Shown one piece after another: positions 11,950 to 19,300 of a stretch of DNA of 19,300 nucleotides. The stretch is from assembly GCA_030643245.1 (NCBI GenBank), contig DAOWME010000026.1, positions 1 through 19,300 on the forward strand, written 5' to 3'. Each line of letters starts with the position of its first letter. The stretch's first letter is position 1. A program made the position numbers and the translations under genes. The notes below the pieces were generated by a model. The model worked only from the letters and a program-made list of their open reading frames with translations. It was not told the origin of the DNA and ran no database searches. The stretch comes from Deltaproteobacteria bacterium. GTDB taxonomy: Bacteria > Desulfobacterota > UBA8473.

Positions 11950-12921
11950 CTATTTTGAAAACTTTCCTCTCTCATGTGCTTTCCCAATGAGTTCTGAAAC
12001 GGTTATCCCATCTTTTTCGATGTATGTTTCTATCCCGGAGTAAAGCATCTGGAAAATATCGGGGTTTACAAACCAGGCAGTTCCAACACCAACAGCAGTT
12101 GCTCCTGCCATTATATATTCGAGGGCATCCGACCAATTGGAAATGCCGCCAATGCCGATTATAGGTATTTCCCTCCTGTTACACTCCGGGATCTTTCGAA
12201 AGCATTCATATACCATATATAGACCGACAGTCTTGATGGCCGGCCCTGAGAGTCCTCCTGTTATGTTGCCAAGATAGGGTTCACATGTATCCACGTTTAT
12301 GGCCAAGCCACGAAGCGTGTTGATCATGGAGAGGACATCTGTTCCCCCTTCAATGGCCGCACGTGCAGGCAATGTGATATCCGTAACATTGGGAGTGAGC
12401 TTGGTAATCACTAAAAAGCGGCCATCAACTCTCTCCTTAACACTTTCAACTATACGCCGGACCAATCCTGGGTCAGTGCCAAACGCAACGCCGCCCTGTC
12501 TCACGTTTGGGCAGGAAACGTTAATTTCAATCCCTGAGATTATTTCACTTGAATCGCTATTGCTCAGGTAAGCGGCAACCTCTCCAAATTCCTTAATAGT
12601 CGAACCCGATATATTGACTATAACCGGCAAATCAAAATTCCTTAGGAGTGGAAGTTCCTCTTGCACAAAATGTTTGACACCCTCATTTTGGAGACCGATA
12701 GAGTTGAGAAGGCCTGCACGTGTTTCTACAATCCTGAATCCAGGATGCCCCTCTCTTGGTTCTAATGTAATGCCTTTTGTAACGAACGCTCCCAGAGACA
12801 AAATTGTTTCAGAACTATTCTGCAACCTCTCCATTTCGTTACTATGCCCTGAGGTGCCCGATGCGGTCATTAACGGACTTTTCAATGGCAAGTGCTTCAT
12901 CCTTACCTGCAATGATTCCAT
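11950..12921 (-). CDS. pyrD: Dihydroorotate dehydrogenase, catalytic subunit (class 1B type)
   Basis: The 323-residue protein has the TIM-barrel DHODH motifs: LKSPLMTASGTSG (13-25), NSIGLQNEGV (73-82), and INVSCPNVRQGG (133-144) with C137 as the catalytic base of class 1 enzymes. It ends with the phosphate-binding region IPIIGIGGISNWSDALEYIMAGATAVGVGTA (252-282). It oxidises dihydroorotate to orotate in pyrimidine synthesis using FMN. Class 1B enzymes pass the electrons to a PyrK subunit, which is the gene directly upstream. I chose the ATG at 12919-12921, giving MESLQVRMKHL, the usual PyrD start; it lies two bases after the pyrK stop. A TTG at 12933 would extend the protein by four residues and overlap pyrK. 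The stop is two bases from repeat B copy 3. Confidence 0.9.
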   Translation of the reverse strand: MESLQVRMKHLPLKSPLMTASGTSGHSNEMERLQNSSETILSLGAFVTKGITLEPREGHPGFRIVETRAGLLNSIGLQNEGVKHFVQEELPLLRNFDLPVIVNISGSTIKEFGEVAAYLSNSDSSEIISGIEINVSCPNVRQGGVAFGTDPGLVRRIVESVKERVDGRFLVITKLTPNVTDITLPARAAIEGGTDVLSMINTLRGLAINVDTCEPYLGNITGGLSGPAIKTVGLYMVYECFRKIPECNRREIPIIGIGGISNWSDALEYIMAGATAVGVGTAWFVNPDIFQMLYSGIETYIEKDGITVSELIGKAHERGKFSK

Positions 12922-12923
12922 AT

Positions 12924-14507
12924 TTATTCCCAATCAATCTCTTTTGCGTCGAAAAGGGGGCCTTCGGTGCACACCCGGGAGTATCTTCTTACACCATTTT
13001 TCCTGATGCGACAGACACAAGAAAGACACACCCCGATCCCACATGCCATTCTTTTTTCTAACAGAACCTTCATCGGCACATCAAATTTCGATGTAATCCG
13101 CCACAAAGCGCTCAACATGGGTTGAGGGCCGCACGTGACAACCAAAATCTTACTCATCTTCCCCAGGCCTTCAAGGTATGACGCATACTGCTCGGTGACA
13201 AGACCCTCGTGATAGTTGACATCGGGTAATCTGCCGTATTTCCATTCAGTATTGTTTAGGCTTTCGCACGAAACCCTTATGTCTTCCGGCCTTAACCCAA
13301 TGCCGGAAAGTGTTTCTATGTAGACGTAAGCATTTTCCTTATCTTCCGCAAAGGTTGGCGCGAAGGGAGCTGAGTATAATAGGGTCTCCATTCGGTCAAT
13401 GCCGATGAACGCTTTGAGTTTAAAGGAATAGAACTTCAACGCCTGGCCGAAGAAGACAAGTGGCGCCATGCCCACACCACCGCCAACAAGATGGACTTCC
13501 TCGATGCCATTCCCGCGCCATTTTGATAGATCTTGAAACTGTCCCAGTGGCCCGAGCATTTGAATCCTGTCACCCTTTTTCACCGCTTTCAGTTCATTTG
13601 TGCCGACGCCATTTTTAAGGACCTTATAAAATATCTCGAACTCGTCAGGGAAATGAGTATGGGATATGGTTGCCAGTGTTGGTGGAAGTGACATATTCCT
13701 AAGGTAACCGGAATCAAAATATCTGTAAAAGGCACGGTGGATACTGAAGGGCCTTTTTAGGAATGATACGGGCTTCAAATCGAACGTATTGCCGTACTCA
13801 AAGGGTTTTCCTGTAGCAGACAAGGGAGCCTCTTCAAGCAGAAGCCTCTTCTCAACCGGTAGTGTATCGAGCATCACAAATTGACCCGGAACCATGTATT
13901 TCAGTTCAGGGGCCTTGAATCTGATTTTGAAATGTTCACAGTCATCCTTTTCACTGACCGGATCATTCCTCATCACTTCTGCTTTGAAATGTTTAATCTT
14001 CCCTCGAAACCGATGATCACCCTTATTCCCCAAACATACTGTTCCGGGATGTCCAAAAGTATCCCCATGAAACTCAAGGGCTTTTTCTGTAATCTCTTCC
14101 ATGCAAAGGAAAAATCCTCTTGGCCAGCTATCAGCCTTATCAACTTGCCGACACTTAGCAATCTCTTCGTGCGTCAGGAAAACAAGAAACCAGATTGTCC
14201 GGAACTTACTTTTGTCTTCCTCTAGGGCGCGATTGGACAACCGCTTGAAGAAGTCCTCTTTCTCCTTATCATAAAAGCAAAACAATAGCTTATGACCGTC
14301 GTCATTTTCCGCAACAAAGTCCGCTCCTTCAGCGAGGCCATCGGGTTTGGGAAGATGCCTCTTTTCAGCGTACCTCGTAAGCTCGGAGTCATCAAATTGT
14401 CCAGTGTCCACCGAGCTAATCCTATACCCGTCTCTTGACAGTATCGGTTTGATAAGGGTTAGGCATAGTCTTTTATAGTCTTTGCGACTTTGTTCTACGT
14501 CCTGCAT
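12924..14507 (-). CDS. pyrK: Dihydroorotate dehydrogenase electron-transfer subunit with a novel N-terminal extension
   Basis: From about residue 170 the 527-residue protein is a PyrK-type ferredoxin reductase. It has the FAD-binding KRPFSIHRAF (251-260), the NAD-binding VGGGVGMAPLVFFG (341-354), TCGPQPML (458-465), and the [2Fe-2S] cysteines C489, C494, C497 and C513 in MACGIGVCLSC...RVC. It would pass electrons from PyrD's FMN through the iron-sulfur cluster and FAD to NAD. Ordinary PyrK proteins are about 250-280 residues. This one has inserts between its motifs (for example 213-247 and 260-290) plus about 170 extra N-terminal residues I do not recognise; these include GADFVAENDDGHKLLFCFYD (61-80). 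The pyrD ATG follows after two bases, so the pair is a tight operon. The start site has only a weak GAAGAG ribosome signal. Confidence 0.85.
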   Translation of the reverse strand: MQDVEQSRKDYKRLCLTLIKPILSRDGYRISSVDTGQFDDSELTRYAEKRHLPKPDGLAEGADFVAENDDGHKLLFCFYDKEKEDFFKRLSNRALEEDKSKFRTIWFLVFLTHEEIAKCRQVDKADSWPRGFFLCMEEITEKALEFHGDTFGHPGTVCLGNKGDHRFRGKIKHFKAEVMRNDPVSEKDDCEHFKIRFKAPELKYMVPGQFVMLDTLPVEKRLLLEEAPLSATGKPFEYGNTFDLKPVSFLKRPFSIHRAFYRYFDSGYLRNMSLPPTLATISHTHFPDEFEIFYKVLKNGVGTNELKAVKKGDRIQMLGPLGQFQDLSKWRGNGIEEVHLVGGGVGMAPLVFFGQALKFYSFKLKAFIGIDRMETLLYSAPFAPTFAEDKENAYVYIETLSGIGLRPEDIRVSCESLNNTEWKYGRLPDVNYHEGLVTEQYASYLEGLGKMSKILVVTCGPQPMLSALWRITSKFDVPMKVLLEKRMACGIGVCLSCVCRIRKNGVRRYSRVCTEGPLFDAKEIDWE

Positions 14508-14540
14508 CTACTCTTCGATCTTGTTTCGCCTCAGTCTTGA

Positions 14541-14726
14541 TTAGGGACGGGGGCGAAATAACTTCCCCATTTGTGCATCTCATCTTCAGGCCATCTTTGC
14601 CCGATCTTCAAACACAAAATCCTCAAAATAGTTCGACTATTCCTGCGGTTTTACGTTTTCAGATCGAACAAATCTAACCTAAATCTGAGCGCCAACTTGA
14701 GGAATTTATTTCGTCCCCGTCCCTTT
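14541..14726. repeat. Family A, full-length copy (186 bp)
   Basis: The left end begins TTAGGGACGGGGGCGAAATA. The right end, read on the other strand, begins AGGGACGGGGACGAAATAAA; over the 24 terminal bases the two differ at two positions. The same interior, in the opposite orientation, is present at 19141-19300. It lies between the divergently read pyrK and acyl-CoA synthetase genes and has no coding potential. Confidence 0.85.
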
Positions 14727-14782
14727 AATTGAGTTTCAAAATTCCTGAAAGTGTGTTTCATTCTGTTTCTGGAGGATCGAGC

Positions 14783-16165
14783 ATGAAAGATGTTGAGTTC
14801 ATGAAGGCTTTTATGGAACCTGAATCGATTGCCCTTGTTGGCGTGAGCAGGACTACTGGAGAAGATTCATTCAATATACTGGAGAATTTACTGAACTATG
14901 GTTATTCAGGAAAGATTTACCCTGTAAACCCTGGTACTGATGAGATTCTGGGCTTAAGAAGCTATCCGAGCGTAAAGGATATCCCTCACGATATCGACCT
15001 TGCCGTGATCTCCAGCCCTCGCTCCACAGTCATTAACTTGGTGAAAGAGTGCGCTGAGAAGCGAGTAAAGGGGATAGTGGTCGTGGCTCAAGGTTTTGGC
15101 GATGGTGATGAAGAGGGTAACGCACTGCAAGCAGAGATGGTGAGAATTGTTAAAGAAGCCGGATCTCGAATAATGGGTCCAAATAGCCTGGGAATAGCCA
15201 ATTTTTTCTGTAATTTGAATACCTCCTTTGCGCGTTCCAAACCGGACAAGCTCCCTGTGGGAATTATTTGTCAGAGTGGGCTTTTCTTCCCCGGTCCTCC
15301 AAGACTCATCCTCGCAGGAAAGGCTATTGACTTGGGAAACGCTTGTGATATTGATGTGTCTGACGCATTGGAATACTATGAGACTGATCCCTATATCAAG
15401 CTCATAGTCCTCTACGTAGAAGGGATAGAAAAGGGCAGGCGGTTCATTGAGGTAGCAAGGAGAGTCTCTAAGAAAAAGCCTATCCTTGCCTTGAAGTCCG
15501 GGAGAAGCGTGTATGGAGCGAAAGCTATGAAATCACACACCGGCTCATTAGCGGGCAAGGATGAGATCTACGACGCCGCCTTCAGGCAATCCGGGGTGAT
15601 CAGGGCAACAGATATTGAGGAACTTGCTGACTTGAGCAGGGCCTTCTCATGCCTGCCGCTGATTAAGGGAAGGAGGATTGGAATTATTTCCATGACCGGG
15701 GCCGGCGGGGTTATCGCCGCAGATACATGTCAAAGGTATGGACTTGAAGTGGCGAAGCTGTCACCCGAAATCCTGGCGGAAGTCAGAGGCCTCTTCCCCT
15801 CCTGGCTGGAAATTAGTAATCCCTTTGATACCTGGCCGGCTTTTCAGGTTTCCGGTTACCCTTATGAAGAGGTTGTGGAGAGGGCTTTTCAACTTATGCT
15901 TGCTGACGAAGCAGTGGATGGCGTAATCTTCATTCACGGGGTTTTCGGCAAGGAGGGATCATGGGACATTGTACCACCCATTTTGCGGGCGGCTGATACC
16001 TTCAAAGACAAACCGGTTCTTTGCTGGCTGTATGGAACACACGACGGTATTGCAACAAAGTTGGAGGAAAGCGGAAAGGTTGCTGTTTCCCTGAGTTGTG
16101 AAAGGGCTGTGAGAACGGTGTCTCGACTCAGAGAATATGCAGAGTTCTTGGAAAGGGATCAGTGA
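14783..16165 (+). CDS. ADP-forming acyl-CoA synthetase, alpha-type subunit (CoA-binding and ligase domains)
   Basis: The 460-residue protein has a CoA-binding Rossmann domain (IALVGVSRTTGEDS at 16-29, then KIYPVNPGTDEILGLRSYPS) and a succinyl-CoA-ligase-like region with GPNSLGIAN (132-140). The segment SHTGSLAG (251-258) carries H252, probably the phosphohistidine of the NDP-forming family. These enzymes couple acyl-CoA formation or hydrolysis to ATP/ADP. The ATP-grasp beta part is absent here and from the rest of the window, so the protein is either one half of a two-subunit enzyme or uses a beta subunit encoded elsewhere. I start at ATG 14783 because GGAGG (14771-14775) lies seven bases upstream; an earlier TTG (14729) is at the edge of repeat A and has no ribosome site. 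A flavodoxin gene follows. Confidence 0.85.
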   Translation: MKDVEFMKAFMEPESIALVGVSRTTGEDSFNILENLLNYGYSGKIYPVNPGTDEILGLRSYPSVKDIPHDIDLAVISSPRSTVINLVKECAEKRVKGIVVVAQGFGDGDEEGNALQAEMVRIVKEAGSRIMGPNSLGIANFFCNLNTSFARSKPDKLPVGIICQSGLFFPGPPRLILAGKAIDLGNACDIDVSDALEYYETDPYIKLIVLYVEGIEKGRRFIEVARRVSKKKPILALKSGRSVYGAKAMKSHTGSLAGKDEIYDAAFRQSGVIRATDIEELADLSRAFSCLPLIKGRRIGIISMTGAGGVIAADTCQRYGLEVAKLSPEILAEVRGLFPSWLEISNPFDTWPAFQVSGYPYEEVVERAFQLMLADEAVDGVIFIHGVFGKEGSWDIVPPILRAADTFKDKPVLCWLYGTHDGIATKLEESGKVAVSLSCERAVRTVSRLREYAEFLERDQ

Positions 16166-16201
16166 TCCTTAAAGTGTCCAAGGAAGGGGGAGGAACCTGA
16201 C

Positions 16202-16663
16202 GTGTGCACGATCCTGATTGTTTACCACTCTCAAACGGGCCACACCCGGAAGATGGCCGAGAGCGTGGCAAAAGGGGCAGAGTCTATCGAGAATGTGAAT
16301 GTTGTTCTTAAGAGAGCAGTTGAGGCGACTCTTGAGGACCTCCTGGAATGCGACGGGTTGGCCCTCGGCACTCCGGAGTACTTCGGTTATATGGCCGGCA
16401 TGGTCAAAGACTTCTTTGACCGGACCTATAACGGGGCACGAGAGAGAAAGGGGGTCTTCAAGAAACCTTATGTGGTCTTTATAAGTGCAGGAAATGACGG
16501 CAGAGGGGCCTTGAATAATATAGAACGTATCTGCAAGGGATATCAGTTCAGGAAGGTGTTCGACCCTGTGGTGGCCAGGGGGGAGATTACCCAAGATATA
16601 CTTGACAAATGCAAAGAGCTGGGCCAGACTATTGCTGCCGGTTGTGAGGCAGGTATCTACTAG
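16202..16663 (+). CDS. Flavodoxin / WrbA-like FMN protein
   Basis: The 153-residue flavodoxin-fold protein has the FMN phosphate loop SQTGHTRKMAE (10-20) after the first strand TILIVYH. The isoalloxazine-contacting segment LALGTPEYFGYMAGMVKDFFDRT is like that of WrbA and multimeric flavodoxins, and a later strand reads VVFISAGNDGRGA. It would carry one or two electrons in the cytoplasm; the partner is unknown. The start is GTG (16202-16204), supported by GGGGAGG (16187-16193) eight bases upstream. The gene follows the acyl-CoA synthetase by 36 nt and is probably cotranscribed. It converges with the mutase small-subunit gene with only 38 nt between stops. Confidence 0.8.
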   Translation: MCTILIVYHSQTGHTRKMAESVAKGAESIENVNVVLKRAVEATLEDLLECDGLALGTPEYFGYMAGMVKDFFDRTYNGARERKGVFKKPYVVFISAGNDGRGALNNIERICKGYQFRKVFDPVVARGEITQDILDKCKELGQTIAAGCEAGIY

Positions 16664-16701
16664 TGCCAATAAAGCAACCAGTTATTTTTAAAACCTAAAA
16701 C

Positions 16702-17097
16702 CTAAATATTTCGGTTTTTGGTGATTGTCTCTACGATCCGGTCTATCTCACTCCCTATGGGAAAGACCTCCATGACACCCATGTCCTTGAGTTGAGCGAT
16801 ATCTTCCTTGGGGATAGTACCGCCCACGATCACCTTCTTGTCCCCGATGCCGAACGCCCGGAGCCACTCTATGAACCTCTCTGTCAACCCGAGGTGGGCG
16901 CCCGAGAGAAAGCTCAGTCCAACCACATCCACATCTTCCTGGAGGGCTGTGGAAGCGGTCTCTTCAGGGGTGCGCTGCCTTCCGGAATAGATCACTTCCA
17001 TCCCTGCATCCCGAAGACCCCTGGCCACCCATTTTGCGCCCAGATCATGCCCATCCAACCCGAGCTTTGCGATCAGCACACGTAACTTCTTTGCCAT
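16702..17097 (-). CDS. B12-binding small subunit of an acyl-CoA mutase
   Basis: The 131-residue protein is a stand-alone cobalamin-binding domain. It carries D15-G-H17-D-L-G20 (the D-x-H-x-x-G motif, whose His replaces the lower axial ligand of B12), S62-x-L64, and G92-G93 in VIVGGTIPKED. The spacing is that of methylmalonyl-CoA mutase C-terminal domains and of separate small subunits such as IcmB and HcmB. It should pair with the large subunit encoded 189 nt upstream on the same strand. The ATG has AGAGGA about eight bases upstream. The motifs look intact, so B12 binding is expected; the reaction depends on the unusual large subunit. Confidence 0.9.
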   Translation of the reverse strand: MAKKLRVLIAKLGLDGHDLGAKWVARGLRDAGMEVIYSGRQRTPEETASTALQEDVDVVGLSFLSGAHLGLTERFIEWLRAFGIGDKKVIVGGTIPKEDIAQLKDMGVMEVFPIGSEIDRIVETITKNRNI

Positions 17098-17286
17098 AAT
17101 ACCATCCTCTGTAACAGGCCACAGGCCACAGGGTTCAGTTGTCTTGTGCCAGGTGTCAGAAGCGAGAAACGCGAGACCTGAAACCTGAAACCTGGGGTGA
17201 CAGAATAAAGGGTAGACTACTTTTCAGTTCATATGAAGTATGTCTTCCAAGTCCCTGACCCCTCTTAATAAATGCTCTACACCCAA
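17098..17286. repeat. Mutase intersubunit gap with degenerate word repeats
   Basis: No gene is present between the two mutase genes. The stretch contains the tandem words CAGGCCACAGGCCACAGG (about 17115-17132) and GAGACCTGAAACCTGAAACC (about 17173-17192). The 14-mer CGAGACCTGAAACC (17172-17185) is the exact reverse complement of 3939-3952. A further GGGGTCAGGGAC-like motif (minus strand, about 17248-17262) resembles common dispersed repeats of this group. Such a long spacer is unusual between subunits of one enzyme. Confidence 0.5.
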
Positions 17287-18966
17287 TCAGAAGGTAGATG
17301 GATCGGTATATTCCCCAAACACCCCCTTCAACACGCCGGTCATCTCGCCGATTGTAGCGTAAGCCTTTGCAGCATCCACAAGATACGGCATCAGGTTCTC
17401 CTTACCCTTTGCTGCAAGGCCCAACCGGTTGATACATCGGTCCACCTCGGCATTGTCTCGGTCGTTTCTGACACGATGCAATCGCTCAATCTGCCTCTTC
17501 GTGGATTCCGGATCCGTTTTATGTACCTTCAGCCGATCCCATACGTCCCGTACATCCTCACCCGGGACCCGGTATTTGTTCTTCCTCACTATTACCGTCT
17601 GTCCGCTCTCGATGGCCTTTTTCTCCCTGACGAAGTTTTCCATGATGTCGCCGAGTATGTATCCGTTCTCCAAACCCCGGACAGCCCCGCCGAGGGCCTC
17701 TACCTTCTCCATCTTACGAAGGACCTCCGTTTCGATCCGATCGGTCAAGTGCTCGACATAGTAAGAACCTCCCAGGGGGTCAACCGTTTTTGTTATGTTG
17801 GTTTCCTCTGCCAAGATCTGGAGGGTTCCCAAGGCGAGACTCTGGCTTTTCCGGGTTGGGATGGCGTAGGCCTCATCATAGCATGGATGTGGTGTACCCG
17901 AGGCCCCTCCAAGGGCGCTTGCAAGGGCGCCATAGGCTGCCCTGACCAAATTAAGCTCCGGCTCTTCAGCCTGGAGCATGTTCGGATTCGCTATGGCCGT
18001 GAATTTCAACGAGATAGAGGCCTGTTTTTTCGCATTGAACCGCTCCTTCATCAGCTTTGCCCACATTCTCCTGGCTGCGCGATACTTGGCCGCCTCTTCT
18101 ATTATGTGTATCCCGGAAGCGAAGAATACGGAGAGTTTGGGAGCAAATTCGTCGATTTTCAGCCCTCTCGCCATAAGCTCCTCCACATAGCAGATCGCGT
18201 TGGAGAAGGTAAAAGCCACCTCCTGGACGCAGTTTGCCCCACCTTCGCTCAGGTTTACAGCCTTTAAGTTAATGGGATAGTACAGAGGGAGTTCCCTGGA
18301 AGAAAACGCGATCAAATCGCAGGCCAGCCGCACACCATGCTCCAGGGGAAAGACAGTAGTCCCTTTGTGGACCGCTGCCAGGGGATCGTTTGAGATGGCC
18401 CCCCTGAGCCGACGCGGATCAACACCTCGCCCTTCGGCTGTTGCGATAAGAAAGGCGATAATAATGGCAGCCAGTGTCTCCTCATTGCAACTGAACATGG
18501 CCGCATCCATGGGGAGCCCGTCGAAAAGAATCTCGAAATCTCTGAGGGAATCGATGGCAAGGCCAACACGCCCCACCTCGTCCAAAGCCAGGGGGTGGTC
18601 CGAATCAAGCCCCATGTGGGTTGGCAGATCGGGAAGAACGCTGAAATTTCTCTGGCCGCTCTCATAGAGAAACTTCCACCTTTCGTGTGTGTCCTCAGCG
18701 CTTCCAAAACCGGTAAAGAGACTGTAACGCCAGGGGCGATGCCGCCACATCTCCGGGTAAGGCCCTCGCGTATAAGGGTATTCTCCCGGAAATCCAAGGT
18801 CTCTGATGTAGTCGAAGTCGGCAAGGTCGGACGGAGTGTAAACAGTCTTGACCTCGATATCGGCATCGGTCGTGACTCGCGGGGACTTATCGAGGCCGGC
18901 GGCCTCTGACCAGGATGCCGCCTTCCTGCCTATATCGGAAAGGTCTTTCTTGTCATAAGTGGTCAT
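17287..18966 (-). CDS. Large subunit of a divergent B12-dependent acyl-CoA mutase (methylmalonyl-CoA mutase family)
   Basis: The 559-residue protein is a mutase barrel domain without a B12 domain. Family signatures include YTRGPYPEMWRHRPWRY (65-81), PTHMGLDSDHP (115-125), IDSLRDFEILFDGLPMD (138-154), DEAYAIPTRKSQ (364-375) and DPLGGSYYVE (396-405). By hand alignment with P. shermanii methylmalonyl-CoA mutase (numbering from memory), the substrate residues are changed: Tyr89 is F84, Arg207 falls at K201/G202, Gln197 is S192, and His244 is N238. Isobutyryl-CoA mutases also have Phe at the Tyr89 position, but the Asn at His244 is unusual. Size and the separate small subunit match IcmA/HcmA-type enzymes. 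The substrate is probably not methylmalonyl-CoA and remains unknown. The ATG has GGAGGG about nine bases upstream and a good promoter at 19000-19028. Confidence 0.85.
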   Translation of the reverse strand: MTTYDKKDLSDIGRKAASWSEAAGLDKSPRVTTDADIEVKTVYTPSDLADFDYIRDLGFPGEYPYTRGPYPEMWRHRPWRYSLFTGFGSAEDTHERWKFLYESGQRNFSVLPDLPTHMGLDSDHPLALDEVGRVGLAIDSLRDFEILFDGLPMDAAMFSCNEETLAAIIIAFLIATAEGRGVDPRRLRGAISNDPLAAVHKGTTVFPLEHGVRLACDLIAFSSRELPLYYPINLKAVNLSEGGANCVQEVAFTFSNAICYVEELMARGLKIDEFAPKLSVFFASGIHIIEEAAKYRAARRMWAKLMKERFNAKKQASISLKFTAIANPNMLQAEEPELNLVRAAYGALASALGGASGTPHPCYDEAYAIPTRKSQSLALGTLQILAEETNITKTVDPLGGSYYVEHLTDRIETEVLRKMEKVEALGGAVRGLENGYILGDIMENFVREKKAIESGQTVIVRKNKYRVPGEDVRDVWDRLKVHKTDPESTKRQIERLHRVRNDRDNAEVDRCINRLGLAAKGKENLMPYLVDAAKAYATIGEMTGVLKGVFGEYTDPSTF

Positions 18967-18999
18967 CTTTTCTTTCCCTCCTCAGCGGAAACTTAACTC

Positions 19000-19028
19000 A
19001 ATATAAGATAAATGGAAAACTAGTTCAA
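19000..19028 (-). promoter_or_regulatory. Sigma70-like promoter of the mutase genes
   Basis: On the minus strand TTGAAC (19023-19028) and TATATT (19000-19005) are separated by exactly 17 bp, with the -10 matching consensus at 5 of 6 positions. Transcription would begin near 18993, giving a leader of about 27 nt that contains the GGAGGG ribosome site. An 8-bp palindrome GAGGCCTC (19066-19073) lies upstream and could bind a regulator. Confidence 0.55.
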
Positions 19029-19140
19029 GCAAAAAAAGAGCAGGGAATACTCCTCAGCCATCAATGAGGCCTCGTCCATTAGAATTGCTAAATTACAGTA
19101 AAGAAAGTTGCGGTTTTGATATCTGTATGATATCGTAAAT

Positions 19141-19300
19141 AAAGGGCGAGGCCAAAATAACTTCCTCAAGTTGGCGCTCAGATTTAGGTCAGATTTGTTC
19201 GATCTGAAAACACAAAACCACAGGAATAGTATTACCTATTTCGAGGATTTTGTGTTTGAAGATCGGGCAAAGATGGCCTGAAGATGAGATGTACAAATGG
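19141..19300. repeat. Family A, third copy, inverted and cut by the window edge
   Basis: Beginning AAAGGGCGAGGCCAAAATAA, this is the reverse complement of the full-length copy at 14541-14726, followed through the interior to ...GATGAGATGTACAAATGG at the window end. Its far terminus lies beyond the edge. It is more diverged at its end than the other copies. Confidence 0.8.

Noticed and set aside
12922..12933. TTG start for pyrD overlapping pyrK by 10 bp
   Set aside because: The ATG at 12921 gives the normal PyrD N-terminus and follows the pyrK stop directly, so the extension is unnecessary.
14729..14782. Upstream TTG start for the acyl-CoA synthetase
   Set aside because: It falls at the edge of repeat A with no ribosome site, while the ATG at 14783 has GGAGG at ideal spacing.
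17272..18267. 331-codon + strand open frame
   Set aside because: It is entirely antisense to the well-supported mutase large subunit, has no ribosome site and shows no recognisable domain.

Overview
The window looks like chromosomal DNA of a metabolically versatile anaerobe, most likely a Desulfobacterota (deltaproteobacterial) sulfate reducer or syntroph. This is inferred from gene content: a two-subunit B12-dependent acyl-CoA mutase, an ADP-forming acyl-CoA synthetase alpha subunit, a PyrD/PyrK dihydroorotate dehydrogenase pair, two PflA-like radical SAM proteins, and DUF2889 and DUF4301 proteins. Short inverted-repeat elements are also scattered through it. No rRNA, tRNA, CRISPR array or intact transposase was seen.

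Layout. 1-2370 is accessory and eroded. It holds the start of a gene leaving the left edge, a 151-bp inverted-repeat element, a PIN/ribbon-helix-helix toxin-antitoxin pair, two abutting gene fossils (type I restriction HsdR and a molybdate/tungstate-type ABC ATPase TOBE domain), a gene stub, and a structured repeat. At 2371-3742 a methyltransferase and a DUF2889 gene run on the + strand behind a good sigma70-like promoter. 4042-8329 is a four-gene minus-strand run, transcribed in the order class II aldolase-like protein, MaoC-fold protein, DUF4301, crotonase-fold protein. 8627-10956 holds two related radical SAM genes, followed by a secreted metzincin-type protease (11005-11634). pyrK and pyrD lie at 11950-14507, transcribed pyrK then pyrD, and the PyrK carries an unrecognised N-terminal domain. 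At the right, an acyl-CoA synthetase alpha subunit and a flavodoxin (+ strand) converge on the mutase small and large subunits (- strand).

How the genes may fit together. The right end suggests acyl-CoA activation plus B12-dependent carbon-skeleton rearrangement, while the crotonase- and MaoC-fold proteins in the 4-8 kb run also look CoA-related. The mutase keeps the methylmalonyl-CoA mutase fold signatures and a separate B12 subunit. It has lost the Tyr, Arg and His that define methylmalonyl-CoA mutases, so its substrate is probably something else. The crotonase- and MaoC-fold proteins likewise lack the standard hydratase residues.

Intergenic DNA holds at least four families of short non-coding repeats with terminal inverted repeats: A (GGGACGGGG ends), B (GACCTGTGCAGTT ends), C (TTTCCATCCAGAAATGG ends) and D (GATTATAACGGATTT ends). 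One family A copy is an internal-deletion derivative of the full-length form, explained exactly by a 4-bp microhomology. All identifications were made by eye from sequence; no database search was run.
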